A stretch of 36,516 bases of DNA from an uncultured Granulosicoccaceae bacterium (lineage in GTDB: Bacteria > Pseudomonadota > Gammaproteobacteria > Granulosicoccales > Granulosicoccaceae): NCBI GenBank assembly GCA_938003855.1, contig CALKXD010000188.1, forward strand, positions 1 through 36,516. The letters run 5' to 3'. Shown here piece after piece: positions 26,434 through 34,182 of the stretch (position 1 is the first letter of the stretch; every line of letters starts with the position of its first letter). Made by a program: the position numbers and the translations under genes. The notes beneath the pieces are model-generated. The model saw only the letters and a list, made by a program, of their open reading frames with translations. It did not search any database and was not told the DNA's origin.

Positions 26434-27879
26434 TCAGGGTCTGGTGTATCCCGGTAGCTCTATCACGTAACTGTCTACCGCGCCGGAATCGTACCAGTCC
26501 GACCCGAACACTATTCTTGTGCCTGACGGGCTTATCGTTGCGTGAGGCTCACCGAAGTAGGGTGCATAGCGGCCGTTGACGGCATTTTTGCCGGTGGAGC
26601 GATGATGCGCCAGTCTGCAGGTGACCGGTTGCTGCGGATTGGTGTCGGTTAAATAGATCTCCGAGAACAGGGCCGGTGCCGGCTGTTGATTGCTGAAATA
26701 CCGTGCCTGCCCGGCGCTGCCTATACTGGACAATGCGACCCACCCCGGTCGCTTGTGTGCGAGGGCTGATAAATGCGTGCTGCTGGTCGGGTAGGGGTAG
26801 CCGTGCTGCTCGCTGATAATATTACGACAATCACCGGTTTCCAGATTGTGCTGCACCAGATGACCAACGCCGCGACGAGCGTCGCCATCACAGCCGTGCG
26901 GACTTGAGCCAAACGCCACCTGATACAGGGCATCCTGCCCGGTGCTGGTGGAGCCAATGGTGGAGTGTTCTATCGACGATTGTAAATCGGGGGTAACAAG
27001 AACTTTCTCAAGGGTGTTGTCGAGTACTTTGCCCTGTAACCAGTAACGCGTGCCACTGGCTGTGGGTGTCGGGGCGGTGCTTGCCGACCACGGGGTTGCG
27101 TTACCCGTCGGTTGAATTATTGTCCTACCGGTGCTGATGCGATAGCTGAACATGATTGTGTTGCCGTCGTCCCGGCGACAGCGAAACCCGAATTGATCAT
27201 CATCCAGAGATTGCATGTGAACGTCACTGCCTGCGACTGGCAGGGATGTGCCACACCATTGACTGAAGTCGGCTATTAATTCTGACTCGTTAGTCCGTGG
27301 GTTGAGTCGTCTGAACTGACCGTAGTCATGCGCCGCCGCACTGACATAGAACAGTTCATCAGGGTTGCTATGGCTCCAGTAAGCCTCTTCTAGATCTGCC
27401 GGGGAAAACAGCAGCGGGTGGATAAACTCATAGGTATGTCCGTCTCTCAACTGGTGGCCGTTGCCGTCCGTGCCGGTACGGTAGAGCAGTAACAGCGACT
27501 CGTCGGAGTTCCATGCCTGCATGGTACTGTACGCCGGTTTATGCACCTCGCCGGTAACGCTGTCGGTTATGCGGATAACGGTCGCACCGAGAGCGGGGTC
27601 GGTGTAGGCGACGTTGACGTCGGGCTTTGGCAATACCGGGATCACCACCTTGCGTGTATCGGTAATGCTGCCATGGCACATCGCAGTGCCGGCCGTACCC
27701 GCTATAGTATGGTGGTCTTGTTCACTGCGATCAGTATCGACACTTGCCGGTGCGGTGCACCCGCCTGAAAGCAAAAGCAGAGCGCCGCCAGTCAAGCTTG
27801 CTGCAACGGTGCTTCGCAGTTGGCGGCCGGAACACGCAGGCGGTGGCTGATAGATGTTCAGGGTTGGTATAGTGATCAC
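26434..27879 (-). CDS. lipoprotein with probable beta-propeller fold, unknown function
   Basis: A 481-residue protein. A basic, polar N-terminus (SGRQLRS) leads into a hydrophobic core and LSGGC, a permissive lipobox with Cys near residue 41, followed by an acidic stretch. The rest is beta-rich, with repeated blocks of the TolB/WD-like type: VIRITD...STMQAWNSDESLLLLYR, FYVSAAAHDYGQFRRLNP, and a last blade ATISPSGTRIVFGSDWYDSG. This pattern is shared by oligogalacturonate-lyase-like and TolB-like propellers, but no catalytic motif is recognisable. Several cysteines may form disulfides in the periplasm. The start is GTG 27879 with no clear ribosome site; no ATG precedes the signal region. The stop lies three bases from the end of the convergent pseudogene. 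Confidence 0.7.
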   Translation of the reverse strand: MITIPTLNIYQPPPACSGRQLRSTVAASLTGGALLLLSGGCTAPASVDTDRSEQDHHTIAGTAGTAMCHGSITDTRKVVIPVLPKPDVNVAYTDPALGATVIRITDSVTGEVHKPAYSTMQAWNSDESLLLLYRTGTDGNGHQLRDGHTYEFIHPLLFSPADLEEAYWSHSNPDELFYVSAAAHDYGQFRRLNPRTNESELIADFSQWCGTSLPVAGSDVHMQSLDDDQFGFRCRRDDGNTIMFSYRISTGRTIIQPTGNATPWSASTAPTPTASGTRYWLQGKVLDNTLEKVLVTPDLQSSIEHSTIGSTSTGQDALYQVAFGSSPHGCDGDARRGVGHLVQHNLETGDCRNIISEQHGYPYPTSSTHLSALAHKRPGWVALSSIGSAGQARYFSNQQPAPALFSEIYLTDTNPQQPVTCRLAHHRSTGKNAVNGRYAPYFGEPHATISPSGTRIVFGSDWYDSGAVDSYVIELPGYTRP

Positions 27880-28666
27880 CTGGCAACGGTATCGAAAGAT
27901 AATAAGTCTACAACGAATAAAGTTGTGATGTAATAGCCGGTAAACAGAAGGGCATGTTGCTCAAGACTGACTGTTTCTGTTGCTGGCGCACGGACGATTA
28001 ATGACGTGCAGCCGTCAAAAGGCCAGCGCCGGTGTCTGCCTTTTGTGCAATCTGGATTCTTTCAGATCACCTGTTTTTTACTTTTTGGTCGGCATGCATC
28101 TTATACGTTGTATAACGCACCTTCCGGTGGCTGCATTGAGTTGGTCTGGTTTTCCGGTGACGCATTTGCAGGACAGTTTGAATGCTCACAGAACTAACAC
28201 TACAGCCCGGCCGCTTGCGGCCGATGGTCAGTAAAATAGCGTTATCGCCTCGTCGGTGCAGTTAAGCTTACAAATCTGATGACGCAGGCTGTCAGTAACG
28301 CCGTATCGTGAGTAACCAACCGCTTTGCTGTTCTGCTGTAGTATCCTCTGTAGCTTCCACAGGGAGGAGAGCGACGGGGACGAAATCAGTGAGTCATTTG
28401 GTGTTTGTGGTCTGGTGTGAAGGTTGGTAGTGCGGCTTGCTGTTCGGTGAACAGGACGTCGAGCCCTTTGCAATAGTCAGGTCAGGTTTAATGCTACACC
28501 TATATAGAATATCCATGTCACCAGCGCCTGCCGTGGCGGGTTGTCATTAGCCGGTATCGGCTGGTTGACATGTGTTTGTAAGTGTTGCGCAAATTCAGTA
28601 GTAATCGAATAACTCACTTGATAAAATCGCGCCGTGGTTTGGTCGTGAGTTATAGGGGAGTTAGCA
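27880..28666. other. 787-base non-coding region
   Basis: The longest gap in the window. Several frames of 60 to 100 codons exist on both strands, but none has a ribosome site, a recognisable motif or plausible composition. A 16-base palindrome CGGCCGCTTGCGGCCG (28208-28223) and a short hairpin AGCCG/CGGCT (about 28551-28564) are present. The divergent genes at both ends must have promoters here. The forward gene's site GGGGAG (28655-28660) is clear. Confidence 0.5.
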
Positions 28667-29677
28667 ATGAAATATTTTCCGACACTGGTGCCGTTTCTGT
28701 TGTCAGGGGGGCTGGCTGTACCGGTCCTGAGTATTGGTACTGCCGTTGGCGCTGATCCGGCTGCCATTGACATTGGCAACGCTATTTTCACAAACCGCAG
28801 CGCGGATTGCGCAGATTACGCCGGAGTCTATTCTGCCAGCGTTAATGATGTTCAACGCACGGTGAGTTTTGAATCATCAGTGTCACTGACAACGGATGAG
28901 AAAAACTGCTACCTACAATCCGATTCTATTCCTAATTACAATTTCAACGAACCCCCGGCCCGTTTCGTTACACCGGTAGCTGAGGCAGACTTCTCTTTTA
29001 CGTTGCCACGTGCGGCAGTGGCGGCTGATGAACCCACACCATTGAGTCCGCGCAGCTACGATGCAGTGTTGCTGAACGGCGTTGTGATCGATGTACTATC
29101 CGCCGGGTGTTATAATCCGTCAGCATCTAGAGCAAACCAGTTTGGTAACACAATGGCCGGCTGCAGTGAGTCCAATACATGGCAGCTTGATGCCTTATGG
29201 TCGATAAACAATTTCGGCACTGATGCTCACAACGCGCATACCCAGCCGGATGGTACCTACCATTACCATGGCAACCCGAATGCTCTGTTTGACACTAATC
29301 CCGGCACCGAAGGATCCCCGGTCATCGGGTTTGCTGCGGACGGATTTCCGATCTACGGCAGTTGGATACCCGATGCCAGCAGTGGCAAGTTACGCAAGGC
29401 GGTGTCCGGTTACACCCTGAAGAAAGGCCAGCGACCGAGCTCTGAAACCGACCCGGGCGGCACTTATGACGGTATGTATGTTCAAGACTACGAATACACC
29501 AGTGCCGGTGATCTGGACCAATGCAATGGCATGACTGTCGATGGGCAATACGGTTACTACGTCACTGACGGCTACCCTTTTTTGTTAGCGTGCTTCACCG
29601 GCACAGCTGACGGTTCTTTTAGTAAGCGTCCTAATAAAAACCATCAGCACAATAAAAAGAAAAAGGGCGGAAACTAA
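28667..29677 (+). CDS. exported YHYH-domain protein
   Basis: A 336-residue protein with a signal peptide (about residues 1-29, ending in AVGA). The YHYH motif is at 198-201 in DGTYHYHGNPNALF, followed by VIGFAADGFPIYGSW, the two defining blocks of the YHYH domain. Cysteines are paired along the mature chain (48/81, 148/166, and two near the end), fitting a periplasmic or secreted protein. The C-terminus is a very basic, Asn/His/Lys-rich tail (KRPNKNHQHNKKKKGGN) that looks disordered and could bind an anionic surface or nucleic acid. The function of the domain is not established; a link with metal or with sulfatases has been guessed from context only. Here a sulfatase gene follows in the same direction, 258 bases on. 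Confidence 0.85.
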   Translation: MKYFPTLVPFLLSGGLAVPVLSIGTAVGADPAAIDIGNAIFTNRSADCADYAGVYSASVNDVQRTVSFESSVSLTTDEKNCYLQSDSIPNYNFNEPPARFVTPVAEADFSFTLPRAAVAADEPTPLSPRSYDAVLLNGVVIDVLSAGCYNPSASRANQFGNTMAGCSESNTWQLDALWSINNFGTDAHNAHTQPDGTYHYHGNPNALFDTNPGTEGSPVIGFAADGFPIYGSWIPDASSGKLRKAVSGYTLKKGQRPSSETDPGGTYDGMYVQDYEYTSAGDLDQCNGMTVDGQYGYYVTDGYPFLLACFTGTADGSFSKRPNKNHQHNKKKKGGN

Positions 29678-29683
29678 TAGTGT

Positions 29684-29753
29684 GGAAAGTTGAGAGGATG
29701 TTGTCTGGCAGGCATCAAAGCCCGGTCGGCAGGTTAATGCCTCTCATCTTTCC
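29684..29753. other. long stem-loop after the YHYH gene
   Basis: A 14-base arm (29684-29697) pairs with 29740-29753 with one mismatch, and the inner GGCAT/ATGCC can extend the pairing. It begins seven bases after the stop codon. It may act as a terminator or 3'-end stabiliser although no T-run follows. Confidence 0.6.
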
Positions 29754-29935
29754 GTAAACTCCGGTGCTTGCGGAATTGTTAAGTGGCCCCTCATTAACTG
29801 TCGTTATCCGGGTTCAATCGGCGGTGATTCACGTCCACCGGTTTTCTGTCGTTTCACGACTGTTTATTGATTGCAGCGATACTCTGAGTCAGCTAGCCAC
29901 GGCTTGAATCCAGTATCGCGTTATCGGATCGAATT

Positions 29936-31219
29936 ATGAAACGTTTAAATGCAGTAGCCGCATTACTGGCAGGCTTGCTGGCGACCAAGACAGTGGATGC
30001 CAAGCCCAATATACTGCTTGTCATTGCAGATGATGCAGGGGTGGATGTATCCCGTTGTTATCAGCTTGGAGAGCAACAGGCATTGATGCCAACGCTTGAG
30101 CATTTGTGTGAAACCGGAGTGGTGTTTGATAACGCCTATTCTGCACCCGTGTGCTCTCCGACACGTGCCACTATCATGACCGGGCGATACGGGTTTCGCA
30201 CCGGTATTGGTGCGCCGATACCAAAGAGAGGCGGTACTGGTTTATCGAGTGACGAAACCAGCCTGTTTGACCTGCTGAACACGACGGATTACGCAAGTGC
30301 TTTGATTGGTAAATGGCATCTGGCATCTGCGGTGACTGACCTGGGGCATCCGGCCGACCTTGGTGTTAACGAGTATTTCGGCATGATGTCAGGTAGTGTG
30401 CCGGACTACTTTGACTGGCAGGCTAATGATAATGGCACCACGGTCGAGGTATCGCAGTACAGCACCACGGCGTTAACCGACCGGTCCATTGACTGGATTA
30501 ACTCTCAGCAGTCGCCGTGGTTTTTGTGGCTTGCCTATAATGCGCCGCATACGCCGTTTCATTTACCACCAAAGTCGCTGCACAGTTTTGATGAGCTATC
30601 TGGCAGTGTCGCAGACATTAAGGCGAACCCGTTGCCGTATTTCCAGGCTGCACTGGAGTCACTTGATACTGAAATGGGGCGCTTGCTGTCGTCATTGCCT
30701 GAAGACGTACGTGAGAACACCATGGTAGTTTTCATTGGCGACAATGGCACACCGGGTCAGGTTGCACGACATCTTTATGGCGATAAAGGCGCCAAGGGAA
30801 GTATCTATGAAGGTGGCACGCGTATCCCTTTTGTGGTGTCCGGGCCCGGTGTCGATGCGGGGCGCAGCGACGCTTTGGTCAATACCAGTGATCTATACGC
30901 CACCATCGCCTCATTGGCAGGGGCATCGTCGAGTGCCGCGGACTCCATCAATATGGTGCCGGTCCTGCACGGTGAGCCCGGCGGCCGCCGCCATGCCTAC
31001 GTTGAGCTTTTTGGCAATAACCGCCGCGGGCCGGACAAGGCCGGGTGGGCAATACGCGATAAGCAATTCAAGCTGGTGACCGAGAAAGATCAGCCTGCGA
31101 AATTATTCGATCTGAGCGCTGACCCCCTCGAGACAACTGATCTGCTGCCCAATGGCAACGACGCTGTGCAACGCAAAGCCGCAGAACTTCTGCAAGCTGC
31201 CACGGCCTTAAAGCAGTAA
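29936..31219 (+). CDS. periplasmic sulfatase (arylsulfatase family)
   Basis: A 427-residue cysteine-type sulfatase with a signal peptide (residues 1-22, ending VDA) and a mature start KPNILLVIADDAG that supplies the metal aspartates 32 and 33. The formylglycine motif CSPTR has its cysteine at residue 73, followed by MTGRYGFRTG. GKWHLA and the late VFIGDNGTPGQ metal block are also present. It should hydrolyse sulfate esters, perhaps from algal polysaccharides or small aromatics, in the periplasm; specificity is unknown. It is short for the family but all catalytic blocks are present. It needs a formylglycine-generating enzyme, which is not in this window. The ribosome site is a weak GGAT. Confidence 0.9.
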   Translation: MKRLNAVAALLAGLLATKTVDAKPNILLVIADDAGVDVSRCYQLGEQQALMPTLEHLCETGVVFDNAYSAPVCSPTRATIMTGRYGFRTGIGAPIPKRGGTGLSSDETSLFDLLNTTDYASALIGKWHLASAVTDLGHPADLGVNEYFGMMSGSVPDYFDWQANDNGTTVEVSQYSTTALTDRSIDWINSQQSPWFLWLAYNAPHTPFHLPPKSLHSFDELSGSVADIKANPLPYFQAALESLDTEMGRLLSSLPEDVRENTMVVFIGDNGTPGQVARHLYGDKGAKGSIYEGGTRIPFVVSGPGVDAGRSDALVNTSDLYATIASLAGASSSAADSINMVPVLHGEPGGRRHAYVELFGNNRRGPDKAGWAIRDKQFKLVTEKDQPAKLFDLSADPLETTDLLPNGNDAVQRKAAELLQAATALKQ

Positions 31220-31305
31220 TACGGGTAGCGGCTGATCGGCCTTGCTGGTAGCCGGACCGTTGAGGGTCGGCCCCTGACTTGACTCAGGATATGCAAAAAG
31301 CAGTA

Positions 31306-31325
31306 TACTGTATGAGTATACAGTT
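31306..31325. promoter_or_regulatory. LexA (SOS) box
   Basis: TACTGTATGAGTATACAGTT has the invariant CTGT-N8-ACAG core with perfect inverted arms CTGTAT/ATACAG, and matches 16 of 20 positions of the Escherichia coli consensus. It lies 12 bases before the ATG of the radical SAM gene. It overlaps a TATACT hexamer (31304-31309) that has TTGACT (31279-31284) 19 bases upstream, so LexA binding would block the promoter. DNA damage should induce the gene. Confidence 0.9.
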
Positions 31326-31337
31326 TTGGAGTGCGCA

Positions 31338-32417
31338 ATGCACGAAACCCCGTTGGTGCGTCGTGGCAGAGGTTCCCTGAGCAATGCCACCGGCAGATTC
31401 GAGTCAACCCTGCATCGCGAAATTGACGATGGCTGGTGTTCCTACATCGAGCCCGAAACCCGCATCCGCACGCAGTGGCGGCACGACTGCAATCGCACGG
31501 TTATCACCCGCAATAAATCGCCGGATATAAATTTCGACCGTTCAATCAATCCGTACCGCGGTTGCGAGCACGGCTGCATTTATTGCTTCGCCAGACCCAG
31601 TCATACCTACCTCGGCCACTCCGCAGGGCTGGATTTCGAGACTCGTCTCTACGCCAAGACAGACGCCGCCGCTTTGCTTCGGGCAGAGCTCTCAGCCCGA
31701 TCCTACCGCTGCGAACCAATAGCTGTTGGCGTTAACACCGACGCCTATCAGCCGCTGGAAAAGAAATTAGCCATTACCCGCCAGTTGCTTGAAGTGCTGC
31801 TCGAAGCCAGTCATCCGGTGTACTTAATTACCAAGTCATCGTTGATAGAGCGCGATATCGATCTGCTGTCCGAACTAGCCGGCAAGAATCTGGTTTCCGC
31901 CTGTATTACTATCACCACACTGGATCGTGAGCTGGCAAGAAAGCTGGAGCCCAGGGCTACTACCCCGCACCGTCGCCTGCAAACCATCAGTCGCCTGACC
32001 GACGCTGGCATTCCGACGCGGGTATCGGTCTCTCCGGTGATTCCGGCCTTGAACGAAGAAGAAATAGACAACATCGTGAAAGCTGCGGCCGGGGCGGGCG
32101 CTACTGCGGCACATGCAATAGTATTGCGGCTACCCCACGAGCTTCAGCAGTTGTTTCCTGAGTGGCTCGAAATGCACTATCCCATGCGCGCTGCCAGGGT
32201 GCTGAAGGCAATCCGTTCGTTGCGCGATGATAAGCTCAACAACGCCGACTTTGGTGCACGTATGATGGGCAGCGGACCACGTGCTGACATTATCAGACAA
32301 CGGTTTGAGTTGGCCTGCAAGCGCGCTGGTATTCACTGCGGGCGTGATCTTCAGCTTGATACAACGCGTTTCAGGCCGCTGTCGGCCGGCGGACAACTGT
32401 CTCTGTTCGACGGCTGA
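31338..32417 (+). CDS. PA0069-family radical SAM protein, SOS-regulated
   Basis: A 359-residue radical SAM enzyme. The iron-sulfur motif CEHGCIYC has cysteines at about 76, 80 and 83, within the family stretch SINPYRGCEHGCIYCFARP, and the following blocks (VGVNTDAYQPLEKK, YLITKSSLIERD, SVSPVIPALNEEEI) identify the PA0069 / Rv2578c group related to spore photoproduct lyase. The reaction is unknown; the relationship and the SOS box suggest repair or processing of damaged nucleic acid. ATG 31338 is chosen because GGAG (31328-31331) lies six bases upstream; TTG 31326 would remove that site and extend the frame by four codons. It is a single gene and converges on the TauD-like gene. It is not a sulfatase-maturing enzyme, which has additional cluster motifs. 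Confidence 0.92.
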   Translation: MHETPLVRRGRGSLSNATGRFESTLHREIDDGWCSYIEPETRIRTQWRHDCNRTVITRNKSPDINFDRSINPYRGCEHGCIYCFARPSHTYLGHSAGLDFETRLYAKTDAAALLRAELSARSYRCEPIAVGVNTDAYQPLEKKLAITRQLLEVLLEASHPVYLITKSSLIERDIDLLSELAGKNLVSACITITTLDRELARKLEPRATTPHRRLQTISRLTDAGIPTRVSVSPVIPALNEEEIDNIVKAAAGAGATAAHAIVLRLPHELQQLFPEWLEMHYPMRAARVLKAIRSLRDDKLNNADFGARMMGSGPRADIIRQRFELACKRAGIHCGRDLQLDTTRFRPLSAGGQLSLFDG

Positions 32418-32444
32418 TGTAAATGGTTTGTCAGTGGCAGGCGT

Positions 32445-33272
32445 CTAGCCTGTCGGTTGATCGCCCTTTAGCGTGATTCGGTGCAGCAGGCGTCGATGCC
32501 CCTGATAATCATTAATCGGGTAATGCAGCGTACAGCGGTTGTCCCACAGGGCAATATCACCGGTTTGCCATCGGAAGCGGCAGGTATATTCGGGCTGAGT
32601 CTGCAGCGTAAACAGTGTCTTCAGCAAGGCGGTACTTTCCTGCTCGGTCCATCCGCTGAACTGCGTGCTGTGTGCCGGGCTCAGGTAGAGACTCTGTCTG
32701 CCGGTTTCAGGGTGGATTCGCACCACCGGATGTTCGGCCATCAGATCTGCGGCTTGCACGTCTGTGCCCTGATCGCCAAGCCTGTTGGCGCGGGTCGCAG
32801 CCACTGCCTTGTTGCCAGCGCGGGCCACAGCCTTAAGGCTCTTTAAAGTACCGGCCAGCCCGTCGGATAAGGCGTCAAATGCCGCGTATTGGTTGGCAAA
32901 CAGGGTGTCGCCGCCGATCGGTGGAATCTCAATAGCGTATAACATGGTAGCCATCGGTGGACATGGCTGATAGATGGTGTCGGTGTGCCATACGCCGCCG
33001 AAGTTGACGGTTTCGTTTTCCTTTTTCAATACCTCGGTAATCTGCGGGTAGCCCGGGAGTCCGGACAGAAAAGGGTAAGTGTCAGGCTCGCCAATTTGCG
33101 ATGCGAAGACCATTTGCTGTTTGGGGGTGAGCTGTTGGTCACGAATAAACACCACCAGATGCTGCAGCCACAGGTGTCGCAGTTCCGTGATGGTGTCTGA
33201 GTTGAGTCCCCGGGCGACATCGATGCCGCTGACGATAACCCCGATCCCGTTACTCAGTGGCTCTGTTTGCAT
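32445..33272 (-). CDS. TauD/TfdA family 2-oxoglutarate dioxygenase
   Basis: A 275-residue Fe(II)/2-oxoglutarate dioxygenase. The iron ligands are His96 and Asp98 in GGVWHTDTIY and His250 in NRCTLHYPIND. Arg261 and Arg265 stand 11 and 15 residues after the last histidine, the same spacing as the 2-oxoglutarate-binding arginines of taurine dioxygenase. GGDTLFANQYAAFDALSD is the usual family block. It hydroxylates a carbon next to a leaving group such as sulfonate, sulfate or ether, or a carnitine-like substrate. It is not in an operon with a sulfonate transporter, so taurine is not certain; alkylsulfate dioxygenase activity would suit the sulfatase-rich setting. The ATG at 33272 has no clear ribosome site. 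Confidence 0.9.
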   Translation of the reverse strand: MQTEPLSNGIGVIVSGIDVARGLNSDTITELRHLWLQHLVVFIRDQQLTPKQQMVFASQIGEPDTYPFLSGLPGYPQITEVLKKENETVNFGGVWHTDTIYQPCPPMATMLYAIEIPPIGGDTLFANQYAAFDALSDGLAGTLKSLKAVARAGNKAVAATRANRLGDQGTDVQAADLMAEHPVVRIHPETGRQSLYLSPAHSTQFSGWTEQESTALLKTLFTLQTQPEYTCRFRWQTGDIALWDNRCTLHYPINDYQGHRRLLHRITLKGDQPTG

Positions 33273-33324
33273 GGGTTAATTCACTGTCAAAGAATAAGCA
33301 AGCCTGGTCTATTAGCACTTGGTG

Positions 33325-33927
33325 TTACCACATTTTCGCCTTGGCGTTTTCGGGGTAGTCGGTATCGTAAGTGCTGCCATCAAAACCGGCTTTGAATTCT
33401 TTGATGAAATCACCGGCAGTAGGTACCTGGCTGCTTTCGTCGTCACTGGTCCACAGGGTTGATCGCATCATCGCTTTAGCACACTGGAAATAGACTTCTT
33501 CGGTGCTGATCACTGCGACGGTTTTCGGCTGTTTGTTGTTACGTTCGAAATGTGCAAGTGCCTTATTGTCAGTGGTCAGTATGCCGCGACCGTTGATGCG
33601 CACCACATTGTTGCTGCCAGGTACCATGAACATCAGTGACACTCGCCCGTCCCTGACGATATTGCGCAGCGTATCGATGCGATTGTTGCCACGCCAATCG
33701 GGAAGCCACACGGTTTTGTCGTCGGCGATATGAACAACCGTCTCGATATCACCACGCGGACTCGCATCGGTGCCCTCCGGCCCAACTGTCGAGACAATAA
33801 CAAAGCGTGAAGCCTCGATCCATTGACGGTAGAGTGGCGTCAGGTGTGTTGCTACTTTTTCCAGAGAGGTAGGGACTGCTGCGTCGTAGAGTGATTCCAG
33901 CTCATCGATGGTTTCAATTGCTTTCAT
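33325..33927 (-). CDS. PPOX-class FMN-dependent flavoprotein
   Basis: A 200-residue protein of the pyridoxamine 5'-phosphate oxidase-like split-barrel fold. Visible blocks are RFVIVSTVGPEGTDASPRGD (FMN phosphate contact), WLPDWRGNNRIDTLRNI and SLMFMVPGSNNVVRINGRG, followed by VYFQCAKAMMRSTLW. These fit the MSMEG_1061-type family often annotated as FMN-dependent PPOX proteins, whose substrate is unknown. ATG 33927 is chosen because AGAGGTG lies directly upstream; an in-frame ATG at 33948 would add seven residues. The gene lies between TauD-like and P450 genes on the same strand, with gaps of 52 and over 230 bases. Confidence 0.88.
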   Translation of the reverse strand: MKAIETIDELESLYDAAVPTSLEKVATHLTPLYRQWIEASRFVIVSTVGPEGTDASPRGDIETVVHIADDKTVWLPDWRGNNRIDTLRNIVRDGRVSLMFMVPGSNNVVRINGRGILTTDNKALAHFERNNKQPKTVAVISTEEVYFQCAKAMMRSTLWTSDDESSQVPTAGDFIKEFKAGFDGSTYDTDYPENAKAKMW

Positions 33928-34082
33928 AGTGCACCTCTGGGCATCCATTGCATCGGTGTTGTCCGGTGGTCGGGTGTTGTATTCGCGTTAAAGGATACAC
34001 CAGGCGATCGGCTATAAATACCCGCAGTGATACCTTTGGCTGGCGGCGGCAATCCATCTCTGCATGGCGATGCGCCAGTGAC

Positions 34083-34104
34083 GGCTGGCTTGTGTCCGCC
34101 AGCC
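34083..34104. other. G/C-rich hairpin between P450 and PPOX genes
   Basis: GGCTGGC (34083-34089) and GCCAGCC (34098-34104) form a perfect 7-bp stem with an 8-base loop. A second GGCTGGCGG lies about 45 bases before it. No T-run follows on either strand. It may be a transcript-end or REP-like element. Confidence 0.4.
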
Positions 34105-34182
34105 AACCGCTGCGCGCTACCGCCAAAGCACTGTTTAACTAACAGCGCTGCCGGTGAGTTTACCTGCCCCGCCGTGAGTCAT

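Noticed and set aside
27980-28234. 84-codon forward frame in the largest gap
   Set aside because: Cysteine- and histidine-rich random-like product, no ribosome site.
31338-32417. Radical SAM gene as the maturase for the neighbouring sulfatase
   Set aside because: Its motifs are of the PA0069 group with one CxxxCxxC cluster motif; the extra cysteine clusters of sulfatase-maturing enzymes are absent.
5230-33272. A taurine utilisation system made of the TauA-like and TauD-like genes
   Set aside because: They are 26 kb apart, on opposite strands and lack TauB and TauC; no operon link exists.
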